DNA of 64,000 bases from contig NZ_CP043450.1 in assembly GCF_003286415.2 (NCBI RefSeq), forward strand, positions 4,278,001 through 4,342,000, in the 5' to 3' direction. This stretch comes from Mucilaginibacter rubeus. Its GTDB lineage: Bacteria; Bacteroidota; Bacteroidia; Sphingobacteriales; Sphingobacteriaceae. How positions within the stretch are numbered: position 1 is the first letter of the stretch; each line of letters opens with the position of its first letter. Position numbers and translations under genes: made by a program. Positions 33,980-44,500 of this stretch are shown here, piece after piece. Under the pieces are notes generated by a model. It searched no databases and was not told where the DNA came from. It saw only the letters and a program-made list of their open reading frames with translations.

Positions 33980-35011
33980 TTAGTTCACCCTTCGGAAATC
34001 GACATTAGTGATTTTGATACCTGTTGTTCCCAGACTTGAACCACACGAACGGATAAGCACATAAGCAGTACCACTTGTAGGAAATGATACCACGTTACCG
34101 CTACCTGCACATGATATTGCCGACAATAATCCATTAAAGGGCGATTTACCGCAACCATTCCAAGTATTCAACGCAATACGGGTACCGCCATCGGCATAAT
34201 CACTTGCTTCAGAAGGTACACCCTGGCCTACATAAACCTCAAACCAGCAATCGGTAGCACCTGAGCCGGCTACGGTCATATCAATTTTATATTTTTTGTT
34301 GGCCCTTACCTGAACAGGCTGAACTATACCTTGCTGGCCCCAGTTACCGCCTGTTGCCAGTACACTACCGTCGGCGTTTACCTTAAAGGTTACGCCGTCA
34401 CCCCGGTGGTAAATTTGCCATTTGGTATTATCTATCAAATTGGTTTTAGGGGTAATGGCGTCAATCAGGTCGGCTGCGCTGAAGTAAATGATAGCCTTAT
34501 TCATATCGGTATTTACTTCCTGCTTTGATGAGTTTGCAATTTTGATACCCAGGGCAGCTATTTTGCCATCATACTTACTCAGGCTGGCAATTTTTATTTT
34601 AGGGGTGATGCTCCCTTTCATAATATTATTATCCAGCTTTACGGTATCCTTTGCGGCCAGTGTAAAATCAGCCGGATCAAGCGCAACCGTGTTGGCAGGT
34701 AATTTACCTGCTGTAACCAAACCTGCTATAGTCGTATTATCGGCACTTACATCAACTGTCAGCGTTTCAAAGTTTGACTCGCCACCGCGGTAAACCGGGA
34801 TAGAAAAATTAACTGTACTGGTTGCGCTATCAACTTTAAGTGAGCTTCCGGCCATAACATCAACCAAACCATCAGGTTTCTCAGAATCGGGCAGGTATAC
34901 TTTTACATCGGGGTTTGACTTTACCCCATTAAGGTGCTCCTGTTTACAGCCTGCAACTCCCAGCAGCAGGCATGCTGCCGAAAGCCTTACTAATGATGCA
35001 TTAATTTTCAT
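33980..35011 (-). CDS. Surface lipoprotein with DUF1735-like N-terminus and carbohydrate-binding-like C-terminus
   Basis: 343 residues. The lipobox LLLGVAGC places the lipid Cys at residue 22. An N-terminal beta domain (about 35-175) matches DUF1735 in style: TVNFSIPVYRGGESNFETLTVDVSAD, LPANTVALDPADFTL, GSITPKIKIASLSKYDGKIAALGIKI. The C-terminal part (about 185-343) is a jelly-roll-like domain (NKKYKIDMTVAGSGATDCWFEVYVGQG, ending KITNVDFRRVN). By position (last gene after two susCD pairs) it is a SusE/F-type surface glycan-binding protein. Which glycan is unknown. Confidence 0.78.
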   Translation of the reverse strand: MKINASLVRLSAACLLLGVAGCKQEHLNGVKSNPDVKVYLPDSEKPDGLVDVMAGSSLKVDSATSTVNFSIPVYRGGESNFETLTVDVSADNTTIAGLVTAGKLPANTVALDPADFTLAAKDTVKLDNNIMKGSITPKIKIASLSKYDGKIAALGIKIANSSKQEVNTDMNKAIIYFSAADLIDAITPKTNLIDNTKWQIYHRGDGVTFKVNADGSVLATGGNWGQQGIVQPVQVRANKKYKIDMTVAGSGATDCWFEVYVGQGVPSEASDYADGGTRIALNTWNGCGKSPFNGLLSAISCAGSGNVVSFPTSGTAYVLIRSCGSSLGTTGIKITNVDFRRVN

Positions 35012-35090
35012 GAAAATATTTTTTACATTATTAATTTAAATCATTCAACAGCCCATCGCCTTGATTTAAAAGCAATGGGACTGCACGTAT

Positions 35091-36776
35091 CTACCAGCCC
35101 GGATTTTGTGTCCAGCCTGTTTTTGAAATCTCTGACTGCGGTATAGGATACCATTCCATTTTGGCAGAAAACACCCTGTCTTCAAGTTTCTTAACCGTGT
35201 AAACACCTGCACTGGTTATGTCAATGCGGTTAACCGGCTTGCTGAAATAGCTTACACCTTTTTTCCACCGGCGCACATCCCATAAGCGGTTATTTTCAAA
35301 GCTTAGCTCAACATTACGCTCATGCTCAATAGCCTGCTGATTTAGCTGGGCCGCAGTAAGCGCAGGCATCTGTACACGCTGCCTTACCCTGTTAATAGCC
35401 TGAAGCGCTGTCATACCATACCCCTGCGGATCGGCACTTGGACCGTAAGCATTAAACATGGCCTCGGCATAGCTCAGCAAAACATCGGCATACCTGAAAT
35501 ACATCCAGGCATGATTGGTAGTTGTATTGTTGATCAGATCGACAGATTGGTTAACCCATTTTGACAGGTAATAACCTGTTTTGGTAGCATTTTGCTTAGG
35601 CAAACCACTGTTACCGCCAAAATAGGTTTGGATAGCAGTACCCTTAAAGGTTGCACCATTGTACACAATAGTTGCCGCAAAACGTGGGTCGCGGTTAGTA
35701 TAAGGAGCAGCAGCATGGGCCGGATTAGTCCAGTCAAACGGAACCGAACCGGTAATGGTGCTTCCTGATTTCACAAGTACTTCGTAATCGCTAACCAGGT
35801 TTTCGGCCGGTGTAATGCTGTTACCATTACTGTTCTGAAATACAATAGGGAAGTTATTGTATTCGATCAGATTCATGGCGCCATACCTGCGGAAAAAGAT
35901 AGCCTCACCCGATGAAGTATTATTGGCGCCAAAAAGGTTGGAGTAATTAGCATCGAGCGAATAACTGCCCATTGCAATTACATCGTGCGCCGCCGAAGCA
36001 GCCTGTGCCCAGGTAGTAGTTGAACCATTTGCGGTAAACAGCGGACTTGCACCGTAAAGCAGGGCTTTTGCCTTCAAAGTTTTGATAGCGCCATTGGTTA
36101 CACGGCCAGACTCATACCATGAATACGGCGAAAGGTTGGCCGGGATAATAGCGGCAGCCTTATCACACAATGAGGCAATGTATTTGATACATTCATCAAC
36201 CGAGTTACGCTGTACGTTTTTCCATGAGTTTGGATCATTATAATCAAGCGGCTGCTCAAAAATAGGGACACCACCATAGCGTTTTACCAGCTCAAAGTAA
36301 AAGTAGGCCTTTAAAAACAGGGCCTCGCCTTCCATAAACTTAACGTTATTGCGGGCGTTATAATAAGTGGTTGAATCTGTAGATGTAATTTTATCCTTGA
36401 TGTAGTTGATATCAACCTTGTCCTTATTTTTAAGATAAAGATTTGCCTGGCGGATGCCATCGAAATTAGTTGCCCAAACATTGTCGGGGTTGGTGTACTG
36501 GTTCCAGGTACCGTAGTTAAATACCTGTACAGGATCAACCGAGTTGGTAGCTTCCGCTTCATCAGTAGCCCCTTCAAGGTTAAGATTACTTATGCCATCG
36601 GGCAGGTAACTGTATGTGTTCCACATCTGTTGCTGCACATAGGTATAGTTTGAGTACAACTTATCGGTGGTAATGTCGGCCTTAATGGTTTGCACCTCCA
36701 GGTAATCGTGCTTACATGATGAATAAAGCAGGGTACCCAGGGCCAGCATTGTTATTGTATATCGATTTCTTTTCAT
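35091..36776 (-). CDS. RagB/SusD family lipoprotein (module 2, second pair)
   Basis: 561 residues, lipobox LLYSSC near the N-terminus (Cys21) and the SusD start KHDYLEVQ. Seen: GEALFLKAYFYFELVKRYGGVPI (family signature), FRYADVLLSYAEAMFNAYGP, AINRVRQRVQMPALT, HERNVELSFENNRLWDVRRWK and the ending WTQNPGW. Function as a glycan-binding lid over its SusC partner. It begins 23 bp after the upstream susC, so they are coupled. The relatively long loops between 300 and 400 probably carry the glycan site. Confidence 0.94.
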   Translation of the reverse strand: MKRNRYTITMLALGTLLYSSCKHDYLEVQTIKADITTDKLYSNYTYVQQQMWNTYSYLPDGISNLNLEGATDEAEATNSVDPVQVFNYGTWNQYTNPDNVWATNFDGIRQANLYLKNKDKVDINYIKDKITSTDSTTYYNARNNVKFMEGEALFLKAYFYFELVKRYGGVPIFEQPLDYNDPNSWKNVQRNSVDECIKYIASLCDKAAAIIPANLSPYSWYESGRVTNGAIKTLKAKALLYGASPLFTANGSTTTWAQAASAAHDVIAMGSYSLDANYSNLFGANNTSSGEAIFFRRYGAMNLIEYNNFPIVFQNSNGNSITPAENLVSDYEVLVKSGSTITGSVPFDWTNPAHAAAPYTNRDPRFAATIVYNGATFKGTAIQTYFGGNSGLPKQNATKTGYYLSKWVNQSVDLINNTTTNHAWMYFRYADVLLSYAEAMFNAYGPSADPQGYGMTALQAINRVRQRVQMPALTAAQLNQQAIEHERNVELSFENNRLWDVRRWKKGVSYFSKPVNRIDITSAGVYTVKKLEDRVFSAKMEWYPIPQSEISKTGWTQNPGW

Positions 36777-36799
36777 TTCCTTGCAATCAAATTTTAATA

Positions 36800-39637
36800 C
36801 TACAATTTCACTTTCATACCAAATGTTACTGCTTTTACCAAAGGATAGCCCATTGAAAGGCGCTCGGCTTCAAGGCCTTCTATTTTATCCCATGTAAACA
36901 GGTTGGTACCATTCACGAAAACCCTTACAGCATCCAGCTTCCTTAAAAATCCGCGCTGAGGCAGCGTATAACCTAATTCAACACTGCGCAGTTTCAGGAA
37001 GTTGCCGTTGCGCATCCAGAAATCAGATTGTTGGTCGTTATTAGGATTTGCAAGGGTTGATAACCGTGGAGAAGTGGCAGTAGCCGCGTTTTGAGGTGTC
37101 CAACTATTTGCCGAAAACTCAGAGATGTTATTATTGAATACAAAAGGATGGGTATAGGTATAAGCAGAATTTAACAAGCTCACAGTACGGTGCAATACGC
37201 CCTGCAGATACGCGTCAAAATCAAAACCCGCGTATTTGAAACCAAGGTTAAAACCTAAAGTAATTTCAGGGAGTACCGAATACTTCATTGGCACCTTGTC
37301 ATAATCATTGATGATACCGTTACCATCCTGGTCTTTAAATTTCAGGTCGCCTGGCTTAACATTGGTATATGATGATGCTGCAATACCCGGTTTAAGGTTA
37401 CCGTTGGCATCAAAATCCGACTGCTGGTAAAAACCTGTGTATACCAGTCCCTTCATTTGGCCAATAGGATAGCCCTGGGTATACAGGTAGCTATATGGCT
37501 GCGGATTTTCCGAACGCTTAACTATTTTGTTGCGGGCATAAGCAAATGAACCGCCTACATAATATTTGAATTTGTTATCATTTTGCTCATACTTCAATGA
37601 TGCTTCCAAACCTTTGTTGTGTACTTCGCCGGTGTTAGCATATTGCAAGTTAAAGCCGGTATAATCAGGCACACTTGCTGTCGGAACTTCAAGGATGCCG
37701 GTACGTTTTTCGGTAAACACATCTAATGTACCCGAAAGGTTTTTCCATAAGGTGAAATCTAAACCAACGTTAAGGGTTGTTTTTTTCTCCCAGGCAAAAT
37801 CAAGATTGGCAAAAGGGCCTTCGGTCAAGCCTCCGTGCCCGGTGTTACCTGTACCTGTGATCCAACCTGGTGCGCCAACTGCAAACTGTTGGTATAAAAA
37901 GCGGTAAGCTTCATTAATGTTACCCACAGTACCGTAGGATGCACGTACCTTCAGGAAGTTAATGGTTGAGTTATCCTTCAGGAAATCTTCTTTTGAAGCA
38001 ATCCATCCTAAACCAACAGCCGGGAACCAGCCATAACGATGACCGGGGCCAAAATCAGCAGATCCACTGTATGAACCTGAAAGGTCAACGATGTATTTTT
38101 TATCGTAATCGTAAGTTACGTTACCGGCAATGCCCTGTGTACGCACCTGGTAAACAATGCCATCATGCGTATAGCCCTGCCTGCGTGCCTGGATCATACC
38201 GGTAAAGGTTGATTTGCCAAAAGTGCGATCGTAATCAAACCCCATCCTTACCGTTGTACGGTTCCAGTGTGCACCACCACCATCGCTGCTCGATTGGCTG
38301 ATAGGTGTTACCGGGGTTGAGCCATAAATAGCATTACCCTGTGCATCCTGACCGGTAATTTCGTACGAGTTTACCGAGAATTGTTTCTGGTAGATCCCTA
38401 CGTACTGGTTGGCAAAAGAAACTTCACCTTTAAGGTCGAGACCTTTAGTTAACTTATCCAGTTTTTGCACAAAGCTGAAATTGGTTTGCAGGTTACGGGT
38501 ATGTGACTGATAAACGCCGTTTTGCTGTAAAAGCTGTATAGGGTTGAATTTATATACCGAGCTGTTACCCCAGGTGCCGTTAGGGTTTTTAACCGGGAAA
38601 GCAGCAGCCGGGATAGCCATAATATTGTTGAACAACTGATCTGCGGTAAAGCCTGAAGGCGTATTTCTATCCTCAGTGATGCCACTGATGTTGGCGGTTA
38701 CTACCAGGTTTTTATTCAGTTGCAATTCAATGTTTGCTCTGAGGTTTAACTTGGTGTATTTGGCGTTAGTACCAAAGTCTTTATCAATGATGTCGGCGTT
38801 TTTGTATAAACCTTCAAAATTGGTATAGTTCATCAGTACAAAAAACTTGGCTGTGTTATTGCCACCGCGGAAACCGAAGTTATAATCCTGAATAGCCGAC
38901 GTCTTTTTAAGCAGTTCATCATACCAGTTCACATTTGGGTGAAAAGGATCATTAGCAGCTTTATACAACTCCGGATTAGCATATTTAATTGGCAAACCAT
39001 CGTTTGTTAGCGCATTGTTATAGTTTGTGGTATAACCGTAAGCATCCATCACTTTAGGCAGGTCGATAGGGCTTAGTATACCATATTTACCGTTTACAAA
39101 TACCTGTGTTTTATTTAAAACAGCGCCTTTTTTGGTGCGGATGCTTAACACGCCCGAACCACCTTCAAGGCCGTAAACTGCCAGTGCAGCAGCGTCTTTC
39201 AATAAAGTAACTGATTCAATTTCATAAGCCGACAGACCGCTAATTGCGCCCATATCAACCTGGAAACCATCAAGGTAGATCAACACCTGGTTACCCTGAA
39301 GGTTCCAGCTGCTCACCCCTCTCATATAAAAGGTTGGGTTATCATAACCCGGCTCTCCTGATCCGGTAACTACGGTTAAACCCGGAATGCGGCCCTGTAA
39401 TGTATTAAGCAGGTTTCCAGAGGTCATGCGGGTTAAGTCTTCGCCCGAAAGAGTGAAAACAGCGCCGGTATTACGCCATGCTTTGTCTATCCTCAAGCCG
39501 CCGTCAACAAAGTCTTTATACGAGCTTGCTTTTTTTATGGTATCGGCCGGTGCCGTAACTGCAGTTTGGGCGTTTGCCGCCGAAAAACTGCAGAACGCAA
39601 GCATCCAGGCCAAAAAGTTTTTATAATCTTTTTTCAT
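36800..39637 (-). CDS. SusC/RagA-like TonB-linked transporter without the N-terminal sandwich domain (module 2, second pair)
   Basis: 945 residues with a signal peptide (about 1-23, ending AANAQ). Seen: plug (about 55-175, GAVFTLSGEDLTRMTSGNLLNTLQGRIPGLTVV and YEIESVTLLKDAAALAVYGLEGGSGVLSIRTKKG) and barrel to VTFGMKVKL. Unlike its neighbours it has no STN domain, no carboxypeptidase-like sandwich and no EVVVVGYG TonB-box-like motif. It is preceded 34 bp upstream by susD of the first pair, so it is transcribed from the shared operon. It may depend on the other SusC, or may use an unusual way of being energised; both are inference. Confidence 0.93.
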   Translation of the reverse strand: MKKDYKNFLAWMLAFCSFSAANAQTAVTAPADTIKKASSYKDFVDGGLRIDKAWRNTGAVFTLSGEDLTRMTSGNLLNTLQGRIPGLTVVTGSGEPGYDNPTFYMRGVSSWNLQGNQVLIYLDGFQVDMGAISGLSAYEIESVTLLKDAAALAVYGLEGGSGVLSIRTKKGAVLNKTQVFVNGKYGILSPIDLPKVMDAYGYTTNYNNALTNDGLPIKYANPELYKAANDPFHPNVNWYDELLKKTSAIQDYNFGFRGGNNTAKFFVLMNYTNFEGLYKNADIIDKDFGTNAKYTKLNLRANIELQLNKNLVVTANISGITEDRNTPSGFTADQLFNNIMAIPAAAFPVKNPNGTWGNSSVYKFNPIQLLQQNGVYQSHTRNLQTNFSFVQKLDKLTKGLDLKGEVSFANQYVGIYQKQFSVNSYEITGQDAQGNAIYGSTPVTPISQSSSDGGGAHWNRTTVRMGFDYDRTFGKSTFTGMIQARRQGYTHDGIVYQVRTQGIAGNVTYDYDKKYIVDLSGSYSGSADFGPGHRYGWFPAVGLGWIASKEDFLKDNSTINFLKVRASYGTVGNINEAYRFLYQQFAVGAPGWITGTGNTGHGGLTEGPFANLDFAWEKKTTLNVGLDFTLWKNLSGTLDVFTEKRTGILEVPTASVPDYTGFNLQYANTGEVHNKGLEASLKYEQNDNKFKYYVGGSFAYARNKIVKRSENPQPYSYLYTQGYPIGQMKGLVYTGFYQQSDFDANGNLKPGIAASSYTNVKPGDLKFKDQDGNGIINDYDKVPMKYSVLPEITLGFNLGFKYAGFDFDAYLQGVLHRTVSLLNSAYTYTHPFVFNNNISEFSANSWTPQNAATATSPRLSTLANPNNDQQSDFWMRNGNFLKLRSVELGYTLPQRGFLRKLDAVRVFVNGTNLFTWDKIEGLEAERLSMGYPLVKAVTFGMKVKL

Positions 39638-39671
39638 TGTTTTTCACTAATTGTTAATGTGTAAAAGCCTA

Positions 39672-41531
39672 TTACCAACCTGGATTTTGTCCGTCCCAAC
39701 TACTGTTACCTAAATACCTCAAACTGATCTCGGTACTTGGGAATGGCACATAGTAGTATTTGGCAGGGAACACCCTTGTAACAAATGGAACTGTTGTCCA
39801 CGTACGTTTCAACTGTCCGCCAACATTCCTGGCAGTAGTTTGGATACCGTGCAACACCGTATTCAATACAGTTTTGGCTTTTAACCAGCGGTTCAGGTCA
39901 TTATAGCGGTGTCCTTCATAAGCAAACTCAATGGTTTCCTCATTCTGAACCGCGTCCCTGAACGCATCAATAGTGGCCGGATTTTTATCAGGCATTCCGG
40001 CACGTTGCCTGATCTTGTTCAAATAATTTGCAGCTTCGGCACTTGGGCCCTGGTATTCGTTAAGCGCTTCGGCATAACCAAGGTAAAACTCAGCAAGGCG
40101 GAAAACCGGCCATGCAAAGTGGTTATCGGTCATGTTATCAACCCTTGCAACAAACTTGTAGGTTTCCGTAGCATAACCATCTACGCCGGCATCGCTGCTG
40201 GCCAGGTTACCATCTGTACTATAATCGCCTTTTTTGTAGTAAGCAAGGATACCGCGCTGGCTGCTGTAGTATTTACCATCATAAGCAATAGTTTGATAAA
40301 AACGGGGGTCAAGGTTCCATGCCGCAACATCAACCGGTAAATCGGAACCGCTTGCAGGCATTGTCCATTTAGTACCATCAATTTTTTCATACTGTTGTAT
40401 AAATTCGATAGGTACGTTGTTTTTAACACCCCATTGTGCTAAACGTAATTTTGATGAAAGGTACTGGCCCCATGCCGAGCCATCGCCCCAGCCGCCACCT
40501 GCTCCTGGAACCTGGTTTGATGTATTAACTAAAATCAACTCCTGGTTGGCAAACACGTTCCACACCGATTCGTAATCGCCCAGTGTAGCGTAAGTTTCGC
40601 CGGTTGTTAACGGATGACCTGTATTGTACAATGAAACACCACCGGCTGCAGCATTATCAATTACATCTTTAGCAGCTTTAGCAGCTCTGTTCCAGCGCTC
40701 TTTATCATAGCTGGCATAGGCCAATACCGTATCGCGGGTATCATTAAACCTTGCGCCAGATACGTCGCCTTTCATCCCTGCAGGAGTATTATAAAGCGGA
40801 CTTGCGGCATACAGTAAAATCCTTGCTTTTAAAGCCATGGCTGCCAGCTTGGTAACACGACCAAAATCGGCAGTTGGACGAGTGGCGGGCAACATTGACG
40901 CAGCCTGGTCGCACCATTTAACCACACTATCAACAACTGATTGTACCGAACTACGTGGGATTGCAATTTTCACTGTACCATCAAGTGGTTTGGTTACAAT
41001 AGGCACACCACCATAATACCTGAACAACTCGTAATGCTGCATAGCGCGGCAAAACAAAGCCTGGCCTTTGGTATCGGTTTTCCATGCATTATCGGCGTCG
41101 GCTACTTTGTCTATATTTTTCAATACCAGGTTAGCTTGCCTGATGCCTTTATAGTGCCAGTAAAAACCGGCCCCGTTATCCTGGCCAAAACCATAATCGC
41201 AGTTGTTATCGGCACTCATGTTACCGGTAATGTATGAACCTGTGTTAATGGTATTTGAAGCCCAATCATAAGCCGGGTGGATGATATAAAGTTGATCGGT
41301 AAGTGCTTCGGGACGGCAGCCGTCATAAGTTTCAGGGAAGTATCCCCTTACACATAACATATACATTTGGGCTACCGCGTATTGCGCCTGGTTGCGGGTA
41401 TCAAAAATGGTATCAACTGTTACCGCACCGCCTTTAGGCTTTTCAAGAAAAGTTTTTTTACAGCTTGTTGAAAGCATACCACCTATGAAACAAGCCACAA
41501 GCAGTAAAATAATATTTGTTCTTTTCATCAT
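39672..41531 (-). CDS. RagB/SusD family lipoprotein (module 2, first pair)
   Basis: 619 residues, longer than the usual 500-560. The lipobox MLSTSC gives Cys24, followed by KKTFLEKPKGGAV. Seen: ALFCRAMQHYELFRYYGGVPIV (family signature), FRLAEFYLGYAEALNEYQGP, YLNKIRQRAGMPDKNP, NEETIEFAYEGHRYNDLNRWLK and the ending WDGQNPGW. The extra length sits in the region about 300-440 (loops rich in Gly, Trp and Tyr), a plausible ligand-binding surface. It starts 15 bp after its SusC partner. Confidence 0.94.
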   Translation of the reverse strand: MMKRTNIILLLVACFIGGMLSTSCKKTFLEKPKGGAVTVDTIFDTRNQAQYAVAQMYMLCVRGYFPETYDGCRPEALTDQLYIIHPAYDWASNTINTGSYITGNMSADNNCDYGFGQDNGAGFYWHYKGIRQANLVLKNIDKVADADNAWKTDTKGQALFCRAMQHYELFRYYGGVPIVTKPLDGTVKIAIPRSSVQSVVDSVVKWCDQAASMLPATRPTADFGRVTKLAAMALKARILLYAASPLYNTPAGMKGDVSGARFNDTRDTVLAYASYDKERWNRAAKAAKDVIDNAAAGGVSLYNTGHPLTTGETYATLGDYESVWNVFANQELILVNTSNQVPGAGGGWGDGSAWGQYLSSKLRLAQWGVKNNVPIEFIQQYEKIDGTKWTMPASGSDLPVDVAAWNLDPRFYQTIAYDGKYYSSQRGILAYYKKGDYSTDGNLASSDAGVDGYATETYKFVARVDNMTDNHFAWPVFRLAEFYLGYAEALNEYQGPSAEAANYLNKIRQRAGMPDKNPATIDAFRDAVQNEETIEFAYEGHRYNDLNRWLKAKTVLNTVLHGIQTTARNVGGQLKRTWTTVPFVTRVFPAKYYYVPFPSTEISLRYLGNSSWDGQNPGW

Positions 41532-41546
41532 TGCTATATTTTATGA

Positions 41547-44500
41547 TTAAAAATTAACATTAACGCCTACGTTATAGGTGCGGGTAAGCGGATAACCGAT
41601 GTAACCTAAGTTTTCAGGGTCGCCCCAGATTTTGTTTGGCGACCATGTATACAGGTTATATCCGTTGATATAAAAACGGGCCGAGCGGATCCCTACTTTT
41701 TTCAGAAGCTCGGGTTTAAGCGTATAGCCTATTTCCGCGTTTTTCAATCGTACAAAAGCAGTGCTTTTCAAAAAGAAGGTGTTATAAGCTGCATCCTGGT
41801 TGTACGCGGCAATAGGGAAATCAATACGGTCGCCATGATCGTAACGATCCTGGGTGTACCTGTTCAAATCCACATCAAACAATGATTGCTGTTTGTTGAA
41901 GTGCAGCTCCTGCATAGCATATTTAGCCACACCTGATTGCCCCTGGAATAAGGCCGAAAAATCAAACCCATGAAAGCTAAAACCAAACGATACGCCGTAG
42001 CTCAACGTAGGCAGATCGGTTTTACCAGAGCGTACATAATCTTTTTCGTTGATGACACCGTCACCGTTAACGTCTTTAAGCCTAACCTCACCCGGTTGTA
42101 AAGGAGCACCGGCGTAACCCAAATCTTTTTGATAAACCGGGTTACCGGCCGCGTTGTTATACGGTTTGCCATCGGCACCAACAGCCAAAACAGGTTGTGA
42201 AAGTATCGGATTACCGTTACCATCAATTTTGTACAACTGCGACCATGAAGTATAAAGTCCATCGGCCTGCAGGTATGAGCCCTGGTTAATAGGACGACCG
42301 GTAGCTGCCTGGTACTCTAAGCCCGGCGCAATGGCTTCATCCTTAAACAGGATCTTGTTGTGGTTTGTTGAGGCATTACCTTTTATCCACCAGGTAAATT
42401 TACCAGGAGCACTGGTATAGCTCAATTCAATCTCATCGCCCCAGTTCTTTACTTCGCCCAGGTTGTAAGGAGGCAGGGTTGCCTGCACTATGCCTGGTAC
42501 ACTGCCTTTGTATGAAAGGATGTTTTTACGATGTTCATTATAGTGATCATAAATAAGCGAAAGACGATCATTAAACAGGTGTGTTTCTAAACCTATGTTT
42601 GATTTGGTTGCCGTTTCCCAGGTTACGTTAGGGTTACCCAACACGTTTTCCTGTGCTCCCTGGATCCTGTTACGATCATTAAGCGTACCAAATGTGTAGC
42701 CACCGCCGGCATTGTAACCGTTTACATATTGCCAGGTATCAGGCAGGTACAGGTAACGGGCCGATGTTGTAGTACCGGGAATATTGATGCCGTCGTTACC
42801 TACTTTACCCAATGATCCGCGAATTTTTAAATAAGTTATATAATCGGTTTTAGGGAAGAACGACTCGTTGCTGGCAATCCATCCTAATGAATATGCAGGC
42901 AGGAAACCAAACCTTTTACCTTCAGGGAAGTTTTCTGAACCGTTATAACCCATGTTATATTCGGCCAGGTAACGGTCGGCATAATTATAAGTTACCCTAC
43001 CCGATACGCCTTCGTAAGCGTGCGGAAGGTCATACAGCAAATTCGGATCGTATTTTTTCTCGGCATTGGCAAGGATCAAACCGGTAACCGTATGCTTTTT
43101 ACCAAATACACGGTTATAGTTGATAGAGAACTCACCATATACTTTACGCCATTTATCGGTATAAAAATCTGTCCAACGGGCTGGCGCAACGTCATTGGTT
43201 AGCTGTACCAGGATAGGATCAAGCTTATTGCCGTTAGGATTTGGACGTAAACCGTACAATAACGGAGTGTATTTACCACCAGTACGGCTCTGGAAATAAC
43301 TATCATAAGCACCACGGGCGTTTACCGATAAACCAGGGGTAATATCATCTAATTTATAGGTTAATTTGATGGCCGAGTTTAAAGTACTATTGGTTGTAAT
43401 ATTATAGTTGTTGCTATTTGCGATAGCGTACAGCGGGTTAAGCTGATCGTTTTGATTAGAGAAAGGCACTACAAACTTGCCGTTTATAATACCGGGAGAA
43501 CCAAGCGGCGATGACCATAAAATACGTTTTTCCCAGGTGTAGCCATCGTTATCCATACCGGTGATGGTTACGTACTGGGTTGATACATCTACAGATACCC
43601 TAAAATCGCTGTTTACATCAAAATCGAGGTTTGAGCGCAAGTTATAGCGTTTCTTTTTAAACTGCATCTCATCCGAAAAAGGCATATAATCGGTATTGAA
43701 CAAACCGCCTTGTGCCAGGTAGCCTAACGATACAAAGTATTTGGTTGCCTTGGTACCGCCGGTAATGTTGGCGTTTACCTGTGTTTGAGGAGCAAACTTA
43801 TTGAAGATCTGTTTTTTCCAGTCCTGATCAGGGTGACCATACGGATCATAATAAGGATTTGCCTGTCCGTTAATAGTTGGCGTATGCGCGTTTTGATAAT
43901 ACTTCAGGTCTTCTGGCGAGTAGTATATCGTCGCGTCTTTGATCCAGTTAGCGTCACGTTTGGTAGCGAAGTCGTTCCAGGTTTTCACATCGGCATCCCT
44001 TGAATGCTGGATCCAGTAGTTTTCGTAGCTCTGCTCATTTAACAACGTGGCATACTGGTACGAGTTAACAAAGTTTGGCATGCTCGAAAACTGCGAAATC
44101 GCTGTCTGAAATGTAGCACTCACTTTTGGCGCGCCTTCTTTACCCCGTTTGGTAGTAATTAGGATAACACCGTTTGCACCACGCACACCGTATACGGCTG
44201 TTGCCGAAGCGTCTTTCAGGATGCTGATAGATTCAACCTCGTTAGGGTCGATATCGTTGTAGCTATCGCGGGCAATACCGTCAACCATGATCAGCGGCGC
44301 CGTTTGACCGGTGTATGTACCCACACCACGTACATATAACGTAGCGCCGTCTGCACCAGGTTTACCGCTGGTTTGGGTTACAGTTAAGCCCGACAAGCGA
44401 CCGGCCAGCGCATTACTCAGGTTAGCAACCGGCGACTGCACCAGGTCTTTGGTGCCAATTGATGTAATAGCGCCGGTTACGGTTTCTTTTCTTTGTACGC

